From: Acidiferrobacter sp.
Lineage (GTDB): Bacteria > Pseudomonadota > Gammaproteobacteria > Acidiferrobacterales > Acidiferrobacteraceae
Direction of reading: 5' to 3'
DNA: 14,795 bases
NCBI GenBank assembly: GCA_027335965.1
Contig: DAHWGZ010000030.1
Coordinates: forward strand, 1 to 14,795
Both the position numbers and the translations under genes were made by a program. How positions within the stretch are numbered: position 1 is the stretch's first letter; every line of letters starts with the position of its first letter. Of the stretch, positions 1-7,678 are shown one piece after another. The notes beneath the pieces are model-generated. The model was not told the DNA's origin. It did not search any database and saw only the letters and a program-made list of their open reading frames with translations.

Positions 1-233
1 TGCAACTCTATCGCAAAGAGGCCTATTATCTGGAGCGTACCGCGCCCTGGATCGAACGCGTCGGACTCGGGCACGTCAAGGCCATGATCATCGAAGACAG
101 CGAGGGCCGCGCGCGGCTGGCGGCGGAATTGCGTCACGCCCTGGGCCAGGAGGAGGACCCGTGGGCGGCGGCCCTGTCCGGCCATATCACGATCCATGCC
201 CAACCCTTACGCATCCCGGAGATGACGACATGA
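1..233 (+). CDS. nirB: Nitrite reductase (NADH) large subunit, C-terminal end only
   Basis: This is the last 76 residues of a protein whose start lies left of the window; the reading frame begins at base 3 and ends at TGA 231-233. The segment YLERTAPWIERVGL followed by a short variable tail is typical of the extreme C-terminus of NirB, the siroheme and [4Fe-4S] subunit that reduces nitrite to ammonium in the cytoplasm with electrons from NAD(P)H. The catalytic cluster cysteines and FAD/NAD domains are not visible, so the name rests on the tail motif and on nirD following directly. The stop overlaps the nirD start in ATGA (230-233). The two siroheme-synthesis genes downstream in the same operon fit, because the enzyme needs siroheme. 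Confidence 0.85.
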   Translation, partial: QLYRKEAYYLERTAPWIERVGLGHVKAMIIEDSEGRARLAAELRHALGQEEDPWAAALSGHITIHAQPLRIPEMTT

Positions 234-559
234 GCGTGCCCGAGAACACCGTCTGGAAGGAGGTCGCCACCCTGGCCGACATCCCCGCGCTCGGGGGGCG
301 GGTGGTCGCCACCGGCGGCGGCGAGATCGCCTTGTTGCGCAACGAGCGTAACGAGGTCTATGCGCTCGACAACCGCTGCCCGCACAAGGGCGGCCCCTTG
401 GCCGAGGGCACGGTCTCCGGGGACATTGTCTACTGCCCGCTGCACAACTGGCGCATCGATCTCAAGCGCGGCCAGGCGCGCGAGCCCGACGTGGGCTGCG
501 TGCGCACCTGGCCCGTGCGCCTCGAGGGGGAGCGGGTGTTCGTGAGGTTGCCGGAATGA
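230..559 (+). CDS. nirD: Nitrite reductase small subunit, Rieske type
   Basis: This 109-residue protein is a Rieske [2Fe-2S] domain. The cluster ligands are all present: Cys50 and His52 in CPHKGG, and Cys69 and His72 in CPLHNW. It is the usual partner of NirB in assimilatory nitrite reduction. From memory, E. coli NirD has the fold without the cluster ligands, so this copy is of the ligand-bearing NasE-like kind and should bind a cluster. I chose ATG 230 because it overlaps the nirB stop (ATGA) and gives the family length; the frame stays open back to a GTG at 161, but that would add 23 residues unlike the family. The stop TGA 557-559 in turn overlaps the next start at 556. It is the second gene of a tightly coupled operon. 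Confidence 0.93.
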   Translation: MSVPENTVWKEVATLADIPALGGRVVATGGGEIALLRNERNEVYALDNRCPHKGGPLAEGTVSGDIVYCPLHNWRIDLKRGQAREPDVGCVRTWPVRLEGERVFVRLPE

Positions 560-1626
560 GCCTCGATCGGTCCCTGGGGATGTCGGCCCTGATCCCGGCG
601 CAGGACCTGCCCGGCATCTTGAGCGCGGTGGCGCGCGGCCCGACCCACGCCACCGACTTGAGCCGCGAGGCGGCGCACGCGCTGTTCGCCGAATGGCTGA
701 GCGGCCACCTGCCGGCGCTCGTCCAGGGCGCGCTGTGGACGGCGTTCCGGTTCAAGGGGGAATCGGTCGACGAGCTTTTGGGCTTTGTCTCGGCTTGCGA
801 AGGCAGCCTGACGCCGCTTGCCGCGCCGTCGGCGCTGCGGCCGGTGGTGTTCCCGTCCTACAACGGGGCGCGCCGCCACGCCAACCTCCTGCCCCTGCTC
901 GCCCTGCTGCTCGCGCGCCTAGGGGTGCCGGTCCTGATCCATGGGACCTACGGCGGGACGGCCGCCGACGGCGATCTGCGACTCGTCGAGCACGACCCGA
1001 GCGATCGCACCACGAGCGGCGAGATCCTCGCCGCTCTCGGCTTTGCGCCGGCGGCGAGCCGCCATGCCGTGCACGATCAGCTCGAGCGCCACCACCTGGC
1101 CTATTGCCCGCTCGACGTGCTTCACCCCTCTCTCGCCGCCATCCTGTCCCTGCGCCGCCAGCTCGGCGTGCGCTCGAGCGTGCATACCGTGATCAAGCTC
1201 TTCAATCCCTTCGCGGGCCCGGCGGTGCGGTGCGCGGCGGTCACCCATCCCCCGTACCTCGCGCGCATGCGCGCGTTCTTCGTGGCCGCCGGCGCCACGG
1301 CGCTGGTCTTGCGCGGCACCGAGGGCGAGCCCGTGGCCCATCCACGGCGACGCCCGGCGCTGATCGGTATCGAGGCCGGACGCGAACGCGAGTGGTTTCC
1401 CGAGGATCGCGCCCCGCTTGCCGAACTGCCGGAACTCCCGGCGGATCACGGCGCCCCCAAGACCTGCCAGTTCATCGAGGAGGTGCTGGCCGGACAGCGC
1501 CCGCTGCCCGCCACGCTCCGCGACCAGGCGGCGTGCCTGCTGGTCCTGAGCGGCGCGGCCCCCGATCTCGCCACCGCCGGCGCGCGCATCGATGAGGCGC
1601 AACGCCCCATCCGGAGGCGCTTTTGA
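556..1626 (+). CDS. ybiB: YbiB/TrpD2-family nucleic-acid-binding protein (anthranilate phosphoribosyltransferase-like fold)
   Basis: The 356-residue product matches the TrpD2/YbiB family. An N-terminal helical part reads DLSREAAHALFAEWLSG and FKGESVDELLGF, then comes the characteristic PSYNGARRHANLLPLL segment, GVPVLIHG, KLFNPF, and LRGTEGEPV near residue 255. The family has the fold of anthranilate phosphoribosyltransferase (TrpD). From memory, E. coli YbiB binds nucleic acids and is SOS-controlled, and no enzyme activity is established. The gene may therefore be annotated elsewhere as a glycosyltransferase or TrpD-like protein. No other tryptophan gene is in the window, which argues against true TrpD. 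ATG 556 overlaps the nirD stop (ATGA); a second Met at codon 9 is a possible start. The stop overlaps cobA by one base (TGATG). Its job in a nitrite/siroheme operon is unknown. Confidence 0.85.
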   Translation: MSLDRSLGMSALIPAQDLPGILSAVARGPTHATDLSREAAHALFAEWLSGHLPALVQGALWTAFRFKGESVDELLGFVSACEGSLTPLAAPSALRPVVFPSYNGARRHANLLPLLALLLARLGVPVLIHGTYGGTAADGDLRLVEHDPSDRTTSGEILAALGFAPAASRHAVHDQLERHHLAYCPLDVLHPSLAAILSLRRQLGVRSSVHTVIKLFNPFAGPAVRCAAVTHPPYLARMRAFFVAAGATALVLRGTEGEPVAHPRRRPALIGIEAGREREWFPEDRAPLAELPELPADHGAPKTCQFIEEVLAGQRPLPATLRDQAACLLVLSGAAPDLATAGARIDEAQRPIRRRF

Positions 1627-2402
1627 TGAACGCGCGGCCCCCGGTGGCGCTCATAGGCGCGGGTCCCGGCGACCCGGAACTCATCACGCGCAAGGCCGCG
1701 CGCCTCCTGCGGGCCGCCGATATCGTCTTCCACGATGCCCTGATCGATCCCGGGGTCCTCGATCTCGCGCGCCCCGACGCGCGCCTGGTGGCGGTGGGCA
1801 AGCGCGGCGGACACAACTCCACCCCCCAGCGCGCCATCCACGAACAGCTGATACGCGCCTGGCGCGCGGGCCTGCGCGTCGCGCGCCTGAAGGGCGGTGA
1901 CCCGTTCATCTTCGGGCGCGGCGGCGAGGAGTGCATGGCTTTACGCGCCGAGGGCATCCCCTACGAGGTGGTGCCGGGGGTGACCAGCGGCTCGGCGGCC
2001 GCCACCTACGCCGGGGTGCCATTGACCCACAGGGCCCTGAGTCAATCGGTGCTGTTCCTCACGGGCCACCGGGCCCGCGGCACGGACGCCATCGACTGGG
2101 CGGCGGTGACGCGCGCCGCCGATACCCTGGTCATCTATATGGGCGTGGAGTCGCTGCCGATCCTGTGCGCGGAGTTGTTGCGCGCGGGCCGCCCGCCTTC
2201 GACACCGGCTTTGGCGGTGGAATGGGCGACCATAAGCCAGCGCGAGCTCGCCGCGCCCTTGGCGGAATTCGCGGCCGCCTGCGGCCAGGCGCGGATCCAA
2301 AGCCCCGCGATCATCGTCATAGGCGATGTCGTGGCGCTGCGCGACACGCTGGCATCGGCCCCGGCGCCCGCCGCGCGCGACGCATGCCGCGCGGCGTCGT
2401 GA
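1626..2402 (+). CDS. cobA: Uroporphyrinogen-III C-methyltransferase (SUMT)
   Basis: This enzyme uses two S-adenosylmethionine molecules to convert uroporphyrinogen III to precorrin-2, the branch point to siroheme and cobalamin. The 258-residue protein carries the full set of SUMT motifs: the glycine-rich GAGPGDPEL at residues 11-19, GKRGG, RLKGGDPFIFGRGGEE at 87-102, PGVTSG, and PLTHR at 132-136. It is the single-domain form without the CysG N-terminal dehydrogenase/ferrochelatase module. The start is ATG 1626, one base into the ybiB stop, with a strong Shine-Dalgarno GGAGG at 1613-1617; a TTG just before it is less likely. The last four bases (GTGA, 2399-2402) overlap the cbiX start. With cbiX it should supply siroheme to NirB upstream. 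Confidence 0.96.
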   Translation: MNARPPVALIGAGPGDPELITRKAARLLRAADIVFHDALIDPGVLDLARPDARLVAVGKRGGHNSTPQRAIHEQLIRAWRAGLRVARLKGGDPFIFGRGGEECMALRAEGIPYEVVPGVTSGSAAATYAGVPLTHRALSQSVLFLTGHRARGTDAIDWAAVTRAADTLVIYMGVESLPILCAELLRAGRPPSTPALAVEWATISQRELAAPLAEFAAACGQARIQSPAIIVIGDVVALRDTLASAPAPAARDACRAAS

Positions 2403-2761
2403 GCGACGAGGCGGGCCACCTCCTGGTCGCCCACGGCTCGACGGATGGCCGCTGGCGCGCGCCCTTCGAGGAACTCTCCCGCCGTCTCGCCGAGCGCCAC
2501 CCCGCGCGCCCGGTGATCCTGTCTTATCTCGAGAAATGCCTCCCGGACGTACCCGGCGCGCTCCAGGAACTCTCTCGTCGCGGGTGCCGCCGCATTCGCG
2601 TGACGCCGCTCTTTTTGAGTCACGGACGCCACTTGGAGCGCGATCTGCCCGATCTCCTCGTCGACGCGCGCCTTCGCCACCCGCATCTTGTCATCGTGTG
2701 CGAGCCGGCGCTCGCGGAACGGCCGGACTTTGTCGCCGCCCTGCTCGCGATATTGGCCTAA
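2399..2761 (+). CDS. cbiX: Small-form sirohydrochlorin chelatase (CbiX-S)
   Basis: A 120-residue single-domain class II chelatase that inserts a metal into sirohydrochlorin; next to nitrite reductase genes the product is most likely siroheme (iron), although cobalt cannot be excluded. The two expected metal-binding histidines are visible: His12 in LVAHGS and His78 in PLFLSHGRHLERDLP. The short length is that of one half of the two-domain SirB/CbiK type, so it should act as a homodimer. I chose GTG 2399 because it overlaps the cobA stop as GTGA and puts the HGS motif at the usual distance; ATG 2384 in the same frame would add five residues and is possible. It is the last gene of the operon; no clear intrinsic terminator follows it. 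Confidence 0.88.
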   Translation: MSDEAGHLLVAHGSTDGRWRAPFEELSRRLAERHPARPVILSYLEKCLPDVPGALQELSRRGCRRIRVTPLFLSHGRHLERDLPDLLVDARLRHPHLVIVCEPALAERPDFVAALLAILA

Positions 2762-2809
2762 GGCGCGAGCCCCGTACGTCGCCCCTCGTATCCCGTTCGC
2801 CCATGCGTC

Positions 2810-2839
2810 TCGCCATGCGGCGATCGATCGGTTTATGAT
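2810..2839 (+). promoter_or_regulatory. Weak candidate promoter before the GGDEF gene
   Basis: A good -10 box, TATGAT (2834-2839), lies about 90 bases before the start of the GGDEF gene. The only -35 match at reasonable distance is TCGCCA (2810-2815, 18-base spacer), which is poor. The 165-base gap between cbiX and this gene, against overlaps everywhere upstream, suggests that a promoter should be here. Confidence 0.3.
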
Positions 2840-2926
2840 CTCGGCAAGCAGTCCTCCGGCGGGAGACCTGGCGCGCATCGCCGATGGCCATCCCTAAGAC
2901 GTGTTCCGCAGATCATCGAGGGCGTC

Positions 2927-4714
2927 ATGGCCACGCGCAAGCACTCCTCGTCGCCGCTCCCCGAACAACTTTTCCACGAGCTCGCGGCCACATTGGAGTT
3001 CGACCGGTTCTTCTCGAACGCCGCGCGCGCCGCGGCGCTGGTGGTCGACGCCCCCTACACCGGCCTGATACGCCGCCACGGCCAGCACCTGCGCTATCAA
3101 TTCTTGTGCGCCGTGGGCGGCGATGAGGGACGTGACGACCTGACCCCCTTGCGCATCGCCGACCACCCGACCGCGGTCGGCCCCGCGCTCGCCACCGGCG
3201 AGACCCTGTACGTCGCCGACACCGCCCAAGGGCCGCTCGCCGCCCCGGAGCTCGCGGCGCTCGGCATCCACGCCCATCTGCTGGTGCCGATGCGGGTCGC
3301 CGGCCGCGTCGAGGGGGCCTTGGTGCTGGGCTGGGCCACGCGCCCCTCGCGCGCCCCGGGGGCCCGCAAACGCCGCTTGGTGGAGGCGTTCGCGGCGTTC
3401 GTGGGCCATGCCTGCTATCGATCGGCGCTGGAGGCGGCGCTCGCCCGCGACGCGCGCCACGACCCGCTCACCGGCCTGCCCAATCGCGGCGTGCTCATGG
3501 ACCGCCTCACCCACGCCCGGCGGCGGGCGATGCGCAATGACCGCCTGCTGGCCATCGCCCTGCTCGACATCGACGGCTTCAAGGGGGTCAATGACGAACT
3601 CGGGCACGAGGCCGGCGATCACCTGCTCACGACCGTCGCCGACCGGCTCGCGAGCTCCGTGCGCCTGGCCGACACCGTGAGCCGCTACGGCGGAGACGAG
3701 TTCGTGATCGTCATGGAGGACGTGAGCCATCTCGGACAGGTCGAGGCCCTGCTCGAACGCGCCCTGCGGGCGATCCTCCAACCGATCCAGTTTCAAGGCC
3801 GCACGCTTGCCGTCACGATCAGCGTGGGCCTTACGATCTACCCCTTCGACGACCACTCACCGAACGTCCTGCTCCAGCATGCCGACCACGCCATGTACGA
3901 GGCCAAGCGCGCCGGGGGCAGCCGCTACCACTACTTCGCGCCCGCGCAGATCGCGCCCATTCATGCCGGCATGCAGCGCTACCGCGACATCGAGCAGGCC
4001 CTCGCGCAGGACCTCTGGCGGGCCAGCTACCAACCGATCGTCGATGGCGGCGGACGGATGGTCGGACTCGAGGCCCGCCTGCGCTGGCGCCAGCCCAATG
4101 GCACGATCGTGCGCGAAGAGGCGATCACCAATCTTACGGAAAGGGGCCTGCGCGAGCGCCTCCTGGAACGGCTGCTCGCCCTGATCCAGCACGACTGGAT
4201 GGCGCGCAGATCCCCGCCCGTGCCCTTGCACATCAACCTCCAGGCCTCCGATCTCTACGATCCCAAGCTCCCCGCGCGGCTCGTGGACTGGCGCGCGGAG
4301 CTCTATCGCGGCGCGCCCACGCCGGTCATCCTGGAGTTGCCGGATACCGCCCTCGCGGCCCATGCCCCCGCCGCCCAGCGGCTGTTCGCGGCCCTCGGGC
4401 GCCAGGGCTTTCAGCTCCTCGTGGATCATTTCCCGGGGACCCGCGCCGGGCTCGCCCACATCAGCGCCGCCTGCGTCTATGGCGTCAAGTGCCACCCCGC
4501 GCGCGACCCGGCCGACGCCCGCCTGCTCGGCGCCTTGGCCGCCGGCATCCACGCCCTGGGGCTCGCCCTCTATGCCGACGGAGTCGACGACCTCATCCGC
4601 CATAAGACCGCCGAGCGGCTCGGCTGCCGCTATGGGCAAGGGCTGTTCTTCGCCCCCGAACTCGACGCGCGATCGGCGACCCACTGGTTCAAGACCGGGG
4701 TGCACTCGCGATGA
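2927..4714 (+). CDS. GAF-GGDEF-EAL protein: probable diguanylate cyclase with degenerate EAL domain
   Basis: A 595-residue cytoplasmic protein with no membrane segment. Residues about 20-165 form a GAF-like sensory domain, about 178-340 a GGDEF domain and about 350-590 an EAL domain. The GGDEF domain starts with HDPLTGLPNR (178-187), has an intact GGDEF (255-259) and an upstream RLAD (246-249) that fits the product-inhibition I-site, so it should make cyclic di-GMP under feedback control. The EAL domain looks inactive as a phosphodiesterase: EAL is EAR (382-384), DDFG is DHFPG (500-504), and the Glu of EGVE is Asp551. Glu382, Asn437, Glu470, Lys521 and Gln571 remain. ATG 2927 follows GAGG at 2918-2922. 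Its end overlaps the opposing hydrolase gene by 26 bases. The ligand of the GAF domain is unknown. Confidence 0.9.
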   Translation: MATRKHSSSPLPEQLFHELAATLEFDRFFSNAARAAALVVDAPYTGLIRRHGQHLRYQFLCAVGGDEGRDDLTPLRIADHPTAVGPALATGETLYVADTAQGPLAAPELAALGIHAHLLVPMRVAGRVEGALVLGWATRPSRAPGARKRRLVEAFAAFVGHACYRSALEAALARDARHDPLTGLPNRGVLMDRLTHARRRAMRNDRLLAIALLDIDGFKGVNDELGHEAGDHLLTTVADRLASSVRLADTVSRYGGDEFVIVMEDVSHLGQVEALLERALRAILQPIQFQGRTLAVTISVGLTIYPFDDHSPNVLLQHADHAMYEAKRAGGSRYHYFAPAQIAPIHAGMQRYRDIEQALAQDLWRASYQPIVDGGGRMVGLEARLRWRQPNGTIVREEAITNLTERGLRERLLERLLALIQHDWMARRSPPVPLHINLQASDLYDPKLPARLVDWRAELYRGAPTPVILELPDTALAAHAPAAQRLFAALGRQGFQLLVDHFPGTRAGLAHISAACVYGVKCHPARDPADARLLGALAAGIHALGLALYADGVDDLIRHKTAERLGCRYGQGLFFAPELDARSATHWFKTGVHSR

Positions 4715-5576
4715 GTCCCCGCAGGATGGCGGCGCGGTAACGGATCGGCAGCGAATAATGGCCTTCGTCGGGAATGAGCCGCAGGCGCGCGCCCGGCAGC
4801 ATCCCGGCGAGCGCCGTCGCCATCGCCGGCGGCACGATGCGATCGGCGGTGCCATGCCAGAGCGCGCACGGCGCGGCGATCTCGGCAAGCGGGATCGCCC
4901 ACGGCCGCACGTAGAGGAGCAGGTCCTGCACCGCCGCGTACCCCCCTTGCGCGAGCCCCGCGCGCTGCGCGCTCACGAGGATGTCCAGGACCGCGGGGTC
5001 CGCCAGCACCTCGCGATCGGCCGGGGCGGTGAGACGCATGTTGAGCCGCAGCCGCCCGCGCAGGCGCAGGGCGCGCACCGCGGGGCGCGCCAAAAGCGGC
5101 GCCAAGGCCGGCGCCACATCGATCAGATGCAGCGCCCAGCGCGCCATCGGAAAGAAATCCGGGCGGCAGCGCGCCATCGCCGACGGCGGACCGAGACTTG
5201 CCACCAGCGCCCCGGCGCCGATGCGCGCCGGCAGGCGGGCTTGCAGGGACAACGCATAGGGACCGCCACCGGACACGCCGATGACGGCGGCCCGCGCAAT
5301 CCCCAAGTGATCGAGCAGGGCCGCGACGTCGTCGGCAAAGCCGCTCAGGCTGCGGCCGGCCTGCGGGCTCGATTCGCCATAGCCGGGGCGATCCGGCGCG
5401 ATCAGGCGCACGCCCCACTCGGCCGCCGCCGGCGCGAGCAGGCGGGCCTCGCGCGAGGAACTCGGAAAGCCGTGACAGTAGACGACCGGCACGCCCGCGG
5501 GCGACCCATAATCGGCGTAGGCCAAGGCGCGGCCATCGGCGAGCATCAGGCGCCCGCGCGCCTCGGCCGCGCTCAT
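4689..5576 (-). CDS. Alpha/beta hydrolase
   Basis: A 295-residue alpha/beta hydrolase fold enzyme. The oxyanion region is HGFPSS (from His35), followed by PGYGESS. The nucleophile elbow is GVSGG with Ser102, and the rest of the triad is Asp245 in HGTADRIVP and His273 in PDEGHYS. No signal peptide is seen, so it is likely cytoplasmic. The substrate cannot be told from sequence; esterase or C-C hydrolase relatives are possible. I chose ATG 5576, which has AGGGGG about five bases upstream and starts just before the first strand; the frame is open to a GTG at 5624, giving 16 extra low-complexity residues. It is a single gene, divergent from the MFS transporter and overlapping the GGDEF gene tail-to-tail. 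Confidence 0.88.
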   Translation of the reverse strand: MSAAEARGRLMLADGRALAYADYGSPAGVPVVYCHGFPSSSREARLLAPAAAEWGVRLIAPDRPGYGESSPQAGRSLSGFADDVAALLDHLGIARAAVIGVSGGGPYALSLQARLPARIGAGALVASLGPPSAMARCRPDFFPMARWALHLIDVAPALAPLLARPAVRALRLRGRLRLNMRLTAPADREVLADPAVLDILVSAQRAGLAQGGYAAVQDLLLYVRPWAIPLAEIAAPCALWHGTADRIVPPAMATALAGMLPGARLRLIPDEGHYSLPIRYRAAILRGLIASAPRS

Positions 5577-5777
5577 CGCCGCCCCCTGCGGCCGCGCGCA
5601 GGCGGCGGCATCGGCCAGCGCCACGACCCCGCGACGCCGGGCATGAGGCGCCTCCTGCCCGCCGCGGCCCGCGGCGCTGGGTTCCTTTGATACGCCATTT
5701 CGCGCTATCCTCAGGGCTCTTTGCCGTCACCGAGGTTGCAAGCCCTTCTCATGCCTTCGCAAACCGCCTGAACCGCC
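5577..5777. other. Divergent intergenic region between hydrolase and MFS genes
   Basis: About 200 bases separate the two divergent starts and should hold both promoters. A -10-like TATCCT (5706-5711) points toward the MFS gene but has no good -35 at 16-18 bases. I see no clear operator, repeat or small gene. The short open frames here are continuations of shadow frames. Confidence 0.4.
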
Positions 5778-6962
5778 GTGCGCCGACTTTCGTTTCTGAC
5801 CGCCATCGCGCTGACCGGGGCGTTTGCGCTTTTGAGTTCCACGATGGCGAAGACCCCGGCCCTGCCGCTCTTTGCGCGCGCCCTGGGCGCGCCCCCGTCG
5901 CTCATCGGCTGGGCGGTCATGGCCTCGACCGTGCCGGGCGTCCTCATCAGCCTGCCGGCGGGACTTTTGCGCGACCGCCTGGGGGCGCGCCCGCTACTGG
6001 TCGCCGCCCTGTTCGTGTTTGCCACCGCGCCCTTTTTGTACCTGCTCGTGCGCACCATAGGCGAACTTGCGATCGTACGCTTCTATCACGGCTTCGCGAC
6101 CGCCATCTTTGGCACCGTCGTGGGGGCCGAGATCGTCGCGCGCTACCCGCAGAGCCGCGGGCACGCCCTGGGCGTGTATAGCGCGGTCAGCACCGTAGGG
6201 CGCTCGCTTGCGCCGTTTTTGGGCGGCGCCCTGATCTCCGCCGCCGGCTTCCCGGGGGTCTATATCGGCTGCGCGGTGGCCGGCGTCCTGGCGCTCGTCT
6301 TGGGTCTGCGCGTCACCAGCGATCACCCCTCCGAGCCGGCCCCGAGCCCGGGGCCGAACCCAACCTCGAGCGCGACGCATGCCGCCGCGGTCCTGGCCGA
6401 CCGCGTGGTGCTCACCACGAGCCTCATCGAGGCCCTCCAATACCTGGTCTTCGGATCCGTCGAGGCCTTTCTCGCCATCTACGCCGCGCACCGCGGATGG
6501 CCACCATGGACCATAGGCGTGCTGCTCGGCACGCAGCTTGGCATCGTGGTCCTGTTCAAGCCCCGGCTCGGCGCCCTGTCCGACCGCTTCGGGCGCCGCA
6601 CCCTCATCCTGACCGGTCTCACGATCGGCATGCTGGCGGTGGCGGCGCTGCCGTTTACCGCCAACTTCCCGGCGCTGCTCGCCATCAACGCCGCCTTTGG
6701 CGCCGGCTTCGCGGCCACCACCGCCGCCACCGGGGCGCTGGTGGCCGATCGCGCGCGCTCCGGGGGCTTTGGCGCCAGCATGGGCGTCCTGCGCACGATC
6801 ATGGACATGGGTCAGGCCACCGGGCCCGTGCTCACCGGCGCACTGATCGGCGCCGGCGGCTACCGCCTGGCCTTCTTGACGCTGGCCGGGCTGCTGGCCT
6901 TGGGTGCGGTGGCCTTCGCGCTCTCCGGAGGCGGCCGGGCGACCGCCCACCCCGCGTCCTAG
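5778..6962 (+). CDS. MFS transporter, putative efflux permease
   Basis: A 394-residue inner-membrane protein of the major facilitator superfamily. Hydrophobic segments run through both halves, with a hydrophilic Pro/Ser-rich central loop at about residues 180-210, consistent with 12 helices. The MFS signature loop appears twice, as expected from the duplicated fold: GLLRDRLGAR (62-71) after helix 2 and RLGALSDRFGRR (263-274) after helix 8. This pattern resembles drug/H+ antiporters of the TetA/YajR type, but the substrate is unknown. The start must be GTG 5778 or later because an in-frame TGA lies at 5769-5771; no strong Shine-Dalgarno is visible. It ends in TAG 6960-6962, sharing the palindrome CTAG with the stop of dnaQ on the other strand. 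Confidence 0.88.
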   Translation: MRRLSFLTAIALTGAFALLSSTMAKTPALPLFARALGAPPSLIGWAVMASTVPGVLISLPAGLLRDRLGARPLLVAALFVFATAPFLYLLVRTIGELAIVRFYHGFATAIFGTVVGAEIVARYPQSRGHALGVYSAVSTVGRSLAPFLGGALISAAGFPGVYIGCAVAGVLALVLGLRVTSDHPSEPAPSPGPNPTSSATHAAAVLADRVVLTTSLIEALQYLVFGSVEAFLAIYAAHRGWPPWTIGVLLGTQLGIVVLFKPRLGALSDRFGRRTLILTGLTIGMLAVAALPFTANFPALLAINAAFGAGFAATTAATGALVADRARSGGFGASMGVLRTIMDMGQATGPVLTGALIGAGGYRLAFLTLAGLLALGAVAFALSGGGRATAHPAS

Positions 6963-7678
6963 CCGAGCAAGCGCCAGAGACAACGGCCGCCGGTCTTTTT
7001 GTCGAGCATCTCCAGATAGGCCTCGTGGGCGGCCAGTTCCTCGGCCGACGGCGCGATCACGAGCGGCGCGCCGCCCTCGTAGGAAAAGCCTTCCCCCGCG
7101 ACCACCTCGACGGCCGTGGCGTCTTCGTCGAACAAGGCCGTCTGGCCGCCGGTCATGGCCAGATAGACGTCCGCCAGGATCTCGGCATCGAGCAACGCGC
7201 CATGCACGACGCGCTGGCTATTGTCGATGCTGTAGCGCCGGCACAAGGCATCGAGGTTGTTTTTCTGGCCCGGATGCAGGACGCGCGCGAGCTTCAAGGT
7301 GTCTTCCACCGTGCAGCAGCCCTCGATCGCGCTCACCGGCAAGGCGCATCCCCCGCCGATCGCGCGGCCAAGCTCGGCGTTCAGGAAGCCCACGTCGAAC
7401 GGGGCATTGTGGATCAAAAGCTCGGCGCCCTCGATGAACGCGAGAAACTCCGCGGCCACGTCCGCGAAGCGCGGCTTGTCCGCGAGCATGGCATTGGTGA
7501 TGCCGTGGATCTCGATCGCCGCCGCGTCGATCTCGCGATCGGGGTTCAAGTATTGGTGAAAACGCCTCCCGGTGAGGCGCCGGTTCATGAGCTCGATCGC
7601 CCCCACCTCGATGATGCGGTGCCCCTCGGAGGGTTCAAGGCCGGTGGTTTCCGTATCCAGTACGATCTGCCGTATCAT
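6959..7678 (-). CDS. dnaQ: DNA polymerase III epsilon subunit (3'-5' proofreading exonuclease)
   Basis: A 239-residue DEDDh exonuclease, the proofreading subunit of the replicative polymerase. All catalytic residues are present: Asp8 and Glu10 in LDTETTG, Asp95 in HNAPFD, and His159 and Asp164 in the third motif [19 protein letters not shown] (from residue 178) matches the position and form of the beta-clamp-binding motif between the exonuclease domain and the polymerase-binding tail; the tail (to residue 239) is the part that contacts DnaE. The length fits E. coli epsilon (243). The start ATG 7676-7678 overlaps the rnhA stop TGA 7675-7677 in ATGA, so the two are coupled and rnhA-dnaQ form an operon. 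The end overlaps the MFS gene by four bases. Confidence 0.97.
   Translation of the reverse strand: MIRQIVLDTETTGLEPSEGHRIIEVGAIELMNRRLTGRRFHQYLNPDREIDAAAIEIHGITNAMLADKPRFADVAAEFLAFIEGAELLIHNAPFDVGFLNAELGRAIGGGCALPVSAIEGCCTVEDTLKLARVLHPGQKNNLDALCRRYSIDNSQRVVHGALLDAEILADVYLAMTGGQTALFDEDATAVEVVAGEGFSYEGGAPLVIAPSAEELAAHEAYLEMLDKKTGGRCLWRLLG

Noticed and set aside
556..1626. Annotation as a true anthranilate phosphoribosyltransferase (trpD)
   Set aside because: The PSYNGARR and LRGTEGEP motifs mark the TrpD2/YbiB family, and no other tryptophan gene is nearby.
2894..3856. A 320-codon minus-strand open frame opposite the GGDEF gene
   Set aside because: Its translation is repetitive Gly/Gln/Ala/Arg without motifs, while the plus strand has GAF and GGDEF signatures.
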